The notes beneath the pieces were generated by a model. It was not told the origin of the DNA, ran no database searches, and worked only from the letters and a program-made list of their open reading frames with translations. Source: Leptolinea sp. (GTDB lineage: Bacteria; Chloroflexota; Anaerolineae; Anaerolineales; Anaerolineaceae). Taken from it: a stretch of DNA of 46,598 nucleotides. Location of the stretch: contig JAAYYW010000168.1 of NCBI GenBank assembly GCA_012515195.1, forward strand, positions 1 to 46,598, in the 5' to 3' direction. Below are positions 44,148-46,598 of this stretch, piece by piece. Made by a program: the position numbers and the translations under genes. Every line of letters begins with the position of its first letter. Position 1 is the stretch's first letter.

Positions 44148-44179
44148 GATCGGCACACGCAATTAACAGTGTGCCGATC
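44148..44179 (+). other. 11-bp inverted repeat before the dehydrogenase gene
   Basis: GATCGGCACAC (44148-44158) and GTGTGCCGATC (44169-44179) form a perfect 11-bp stem with a 10-nt loop. It follows a perfect TATAAT at 44142-44147 and is followed by TAAATTTA. It may terminate the SH3b gene, or be an operator or leader hairpin at the transcription start of the dehydrogenase gene. Confidence 0.6.
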
Positions 44180-44204
44180 TAAATTTATCATCAGGAAGAA
44201 GATC

Positions 44205-45008
44205 ATGAAGGGTAAAACAATACTGGTAACCGGATCAACAGATGGAATTGGAAAACGCACTGCATTGGACCTGGCCCGCATGGGTGCAGTGGTTCTGGTG
44301 CACGGGCGGACAGAAGAGCGGGCAGCGGCAACCGCGCGGGAGATCGCAAAGGAAACCGGGGCTAAGGTGGATTCTGTTACCGGCGATTATTCATCACTGG
44401 CACAGGTACGAGACATGGCCGGCCAGGTGCTGGCAAAAACAGACCGGCTGCACGTGTTGGTGAATAATGCTGGAACGTACGCTAATGAACGGCGGTTGAC
44501 AGATGATGGGTATGAAATGAGCTGGCAGGTCAACCACCTCGCGCCATATCTTCTAACCATACTCTTATTAGATCTGTTGAAGACCAGCGCACCGGCGAGA
44601 ATTGTCAATGTTGCCTCAATGACCCACGCGTATGCCAAACTGGATTATGAAAACTTACAGGGCGAGAAAGAATTTAAGGGTACCCGCGCCTACAGTCTGG
44701 CCAAGTTAGGTAATGTAATGGCTACATTCCATCTGGCTGAAAAACTGGCTGGTAGCGGGGTGACAGTCAACTGCTTACATCCTGGTGTGGTGGAAACTAA
44801 ACTTCTCAAAATGAGCTACAACATTGAAGGTGTGTCTGTAGAAGCTAGCGCGCGGACATCCGTCTACCTGGCGAGTTCGCCCGAAGTAGAAGGCGTAACT
44901 GGTAAATACTTTGACAATCAAAAAGAGGTACAGCCGTCGCGATTATCGCTGGATGCCACAGAGCGGCAACGCTTTATGGATGTGACCGATAAGATGTTGG
45001 GGTTTTAA
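44205..45008 (+). CDS. Short-chain dehydrogenase/reductase
   Basis: 267 residues from the ATG at 44205 (AGGAAGAAG upstream; an in-frame GTG at 44169 falls in the hairpin). NAD(P)-binding Rossmann fold: TGSTDGIG, then NNAG, catalytic Ser in VASMTHA, and YSLAK with Tyr and Lys of the active site. The overall pattern is that of retinol-dehydrogenase/WW-oxidoreductase-type SDRs; the arginine in HGRTEE after the second strand favours NADP. The substrate is unknown. A strong terminator follows. Confidence 0.92.
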   Translation: MKGKTILVTGSTDGIGKRTALDLARMGAVVLVHGRTEERAAATAREIAKETGAKVDSVTGDYSSLAQVRDMAGQVLAKTDRLHVLVNNAGTYANERRLTDDGYEMSWQVNHLAPYLLTILLLDLLKTSAPARIVNVASMTHAYAKLDYENLQGEKEFKGTRAYSLAKLGNVMATFHLAEKLAGSGVTVNCLHPGVVETKLLKMSYNIEGVSVEASARTSVYLASSPEVEGVTGKYFDNQKEVQPSRLSLDATERQRFMDVTDKMLGF

Positions 45009-45034
45009 TTCTCCCCCTTGTGGAGTTTATAAGA

Positions 45035-45066
45035 AAAATCCCCGCCTGTTGAAGGGCGGGGATTTT
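45035..45066. terminator. Bidirectional terminator between SDR and gdhA
   Basis: AAAATCCCCGCC (45035-45046) and GGCGGGGATTTT (45055-45066) form a perfect 12-bp stem with A/T-rich arms on both sides. It serves the convergent dehydrogenase (+) and gdhA (-) genes. Confidence 0.9.
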
Positions 45067-45072
45067 CGCCAT

Positions 45073-46365
45073 TTACAGCCATCCTCTGAGCTGCATGGCT
45101 TTGACCACCTTATCGATCGCGACCATGTAAGCGGCATCTCTCATATAGACATTTTCTTTGACGGACATATCCAACACGGCATGGAATGCCTGGGTCATCT
45201 TTGTGTCCAGTTTTTCCAGTACTTCATCTTTTGTCCAATAGAAGTTCATATCATTCTGAACCCCTTCGAAATACGAAACGGTTACCCCGCCTGCGTTGCA
45301 CAGGAAATCAGGGATGACAAAAATCCCGCGCTTTTTGAGCTCTTCGTCCGCTTCCGGAGTCGTTGGGCCGTTTGCGCCTTCGGCTACCAATTTCACTTTT
45401 GGACTGATTTGTTTGACCGTATCAGCGTTGATCTGTCCTTCGAGAGCGGCAGGGATCAAAATATCCACATCTTTGGTAAGCCAGGCGTTGGCTTCTTCGA
45501 TCACATATCCTGCAGCTTTCGCTTTCAATTTATCAACCGAGCCGTACTGGTCGGTGATCGTCTTTAGGAAATGAGGATCAATGCCATCTGCTTTACTGAC
45601 GGTGTAGCCGATGCGGTCATCGCGATCCCAGTAGCTGACACATATAACCTTTCCTTTGAGTTGTTCGGTAAAACCAATGGCAGCGTATTGCGACACATTA
45701 CCAAACCCTTGTATGGCGGCTGTGCAGGTGGATGGATCGACCTTCATGTGTTTCAGGGCTTCGCGGATCGTGTAAACCACACCATATCCGGTGGCTTCAG
45801 TGCGACCCAGAGAGCCGCCGCCGCCGAGCGGTTTGCCGGTGATGACCCCTGGTGTGAATTGGCCGCAAAGCTTTGAATATTCATCCATCATCCAACCCAT
45901 CATTTGCGGGTTGGTACCGACATCAGGCGCCGGGACATCATTCCGCGGACCGATATCCTTCCAGATCCGCTGTATGTACCCCCGGCAAAGTTTCTCTTTC
46001 TCCATTACCGAAAGAGTAGCCGAATCAATGACCACACCACCCTTGCCGCCCCCAAGTGGAATATCTGTTACCGCGCATTTCCAGGTCATCCACATGGCCA
46101 GGGCGCGAACGGTATCGGCTGTTTCAGCCGGGTGAAAACGGATGCCTCCCTTATTAGGGCCCCGGGCATCATTATGTTGAACACGGAAACCTTCGAAAAC
46201 ACGGATCGTGCCGTCGTCCATGTGTACCGGGATGCGGAAATGGTATTCCCTCATCGGCCAGCGTAAAATCTCTCGTACCTGTGGGTCGAGATTTAGCATT
46301 TCGGCCACATGGTCAAACTGCTGCTGAGCCATTTCAAAAGGATTCGGGTTCACAGTCATGGGCAA
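45073..46365 (-). CDS. gdhA: Glutamate dehydrogenase
   Basis: Interconverts glutamate and 2-oxoglutarate plus ammonia. 430 residues, typical of the hexameric class. Motifs: GPNKGGIRFHP (substrate lysine), DIPLGGGKGGV (catalytic-site lysine), GPRNDVPAPDVGT, TGKPLGGGGSLGRTEATGYG and the nucleotide-binding GFGNV. The cofactor is not certain. ATG at 46365 with AAGGAGATT upstream. It has its own promoter and a structured leader. Confidence 0.96.
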   Translation of the reverse strand: MPMTVNPNPFEMAQQQFDHVAEMLNLDPQVREILRWPMREYHFRIPVHMDDGTIRVFEGFRVQHNDARGPNKGGIRFHPAETADTVRALAMWMTWKCAVTDIPLGGGKGGVVIDSATLSVMEKEKLCRGYIQRIWKDIGPRNDVPAPDVGTNPQMMGWMMDEYSKLCGQFTPGVITGKPLGGGGSLGRTEATGYGVVYTIREALKHMKVDPSTCTAAIQGFGNVSQYAAIGFTEQLKGKVICVSYWDRDDRIGYTVSKADGIDPHFLKTITDQYGSVDKLKAKAAGYVIEEANAWLTKDVDILIPAALEGQINADTVKQISPKVKLVAEGANGPTTPEADEELKKRGIFVIPDFLCNAGGVTVSYFEGVQNDMNFYWTKDEVLEKLDTKMTQAFHAVLDMSVKENVYMRDAAYMVAIDKVVKAMQLRGWL

Positions 46366-46375
46366 TCTCCTTGAT

Positions 46376-46453
46376 TCAATGGGTTAAAAAAATACACGGG
46401 TTCCTCGGATGGAACCCGCTTTTTGAAACATTTATGGAGAATCCGATCTTCAA
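46376..46453 (-). CDS. Candidate leader peptide of gdhA (25 residues)
   Basis: A TTG at 46453 follows a strong GAAGGAGG (46466-46459) by 5 nt and opens a 25-codon frame ending TGA at 46376, just before the gdhA ribosome site. It reads straight through the hairpin at 46397-46418. An alternative ATT start one base upstream opens a 32-residue frame ending exactly at the gdhA ATGA. The strong ribosome site without another gene is the main support; no regulatory codon run is seen. Confidence 0.4.
   Translation of the reverse strand: MKIGFSINVSKSGFHPRNPCIFLTH
46386..46418 (-). terminator. Terminator-like hairpin in the gdhA leader
   Basis: On the - strand CGGGTTCC and GGAACCCG (46418-46411 and 46404-46397) form a perfect 8-bp stem with a 6-nt loop, followed by TGTATTTTTTT (46396-46386). 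It lies between the gdhA promoter and its ATG, so it is a candidate attenuator. On the + strand CTTTTT also follows, so it could simply be bidirectional. Confidence 0.65.
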
Positions 46454-46485
46454 TCGTTCCTCCTTCAGAGGTTTCTTGCCAATTT

Positions 46486-46514
46486 AGAATAGCAAAGGGC
46501 TATATCAATTTCAA
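46486..46514 (-). promoter_or_regulatory. gdhA promoter
   Basis: On the - strand: TTGAAA (46514-46509), a 17-bp spacer and TATTCT (46491-46486), the same -10 as glgC. Start near 46479, giving a leader of about 114 nt that contains the small ORF and the hairpin. The remaining sequence to 46598 holds no gene. Confidence 0.6.
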
Positions 46515-46598
46515 GATGAAATAAGTCACTGTTTTCCTGTGCGGATAGTAGCGGAATATGTGCAAATTTTCACAAACAACAAACTCGAAGTATCTACA

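Noticed and set aside
46386..46418. T-box riboswitch before gdhA
   Set aside because: GGTTCC/GGAACC arms resemble terminator halves of T-boxes, but the conserved T-box sequence and specifier stem are not present and gdhA is not an aminoacyl-tRNA gene.
1..46598. CRISPR array, rRNA or intact insertion sequence
   Set aside because: No regularly spaced repeats, no rRNA-like sequence and no transposase or integrase motif were found on either strand.

Overview
The window looks like a chromosomal segment of an Anaerolineae-type Chloroflexota bacterium. This is inferred from gene content and style: secreted proteins tethered by a lipobox followed by Thr/Pro-rich linkers, a group III-like phosphofructokinase, GatCAB amidotransferase, no LPS or outer-membrane genes, moderate GC, and several leaderless promoters. 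It carries about 36 protein genes, one tRNA-Pro(UGG) and no rRNA, CRISPR array, intact insertion sequence or prophage.

Layout. 1-3451 (+): the C-terminal part of a coiled-coil YhaN-like ATPase, then two alkylation-repair proteins (Tag and a Cys-less alkyltransferase-like protein) and a TPR-like protein. 3515-6305 (+): a lipid-anchored class B penicillin-binding protein and a tyrosine phosphatase. 6618-10488 (-): a sugar nucleotidyltransferase, a small gene with a non-standard start codon, a class I aminotransferase and gatB. 10605-11057 (+) is a lipoprotein. 11134-12899 (-) is gatCA with a leaderless promoter.

13101-20360 is the most unusual part. Five paralogous secreted proteins (called P1 to P5 here) lie on the + strand, interrupted by a YibE/F-type membrane protein on the - strand and a small membrane protein. 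All share HDQ, GGD, ERPFD, an acidic EF-hand-like loop, a GG-KG-F-W-P core and a C-terminal VDNT-R motif. P1, P2 and P4 are lipoproteins; P3 and P5 have plain signal peptides. Two C-terminal cysteines are present in P1-P4 and both are lost in P5, which suggests a disulfide. Function is unknown.

20464-24448: phosphofructokinase, a convergent esterase lipoprotein, tRNA-Pro, then a small protein, a family 2 glycosyltransferase and RNase HII in one operon. 24501-28748 (-): a P-type Ca2+-like ATPase and glgC. 29014-33577 (+): a membrane HD-GYP sensor and a PAS-GGDEF protein, an opposing c-di-GMP pair in one operon. 33670-37794 (+): a GT-C type membrane protein and an OmpR-type two-component pair, followed by a 28-residue membrane microprotein. 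38018-39816 (-): a HicB-like/DinB protein and a secreted CHAP-domain protein. 40093-43059 (+): NAD+ synthase split into amidase and synthetase genes, then an MFS exporter. 43286-45008 (+): an SH3b lipoprotein and a short-chain dehydrogenase. 45073-46365 (-): glutamate dehydrogenase, with a leader containing a small ORF and a terminator-like hairpin.

Regulation that can be read from the sequence: good sigma70-type promoters before glgC, the HD-GYP gene, gdhA, tRNA-Pro and two lipoprotein genes; four genes (gatC, P4, the GT-C gene, the nadE amidase) whose -10 box lies only 6-7 nt before the start codon; and a 13-bp palindrome sitting against the -10 box of the CHAP gene. Product names come from motif recognition alone; no database search was possible.
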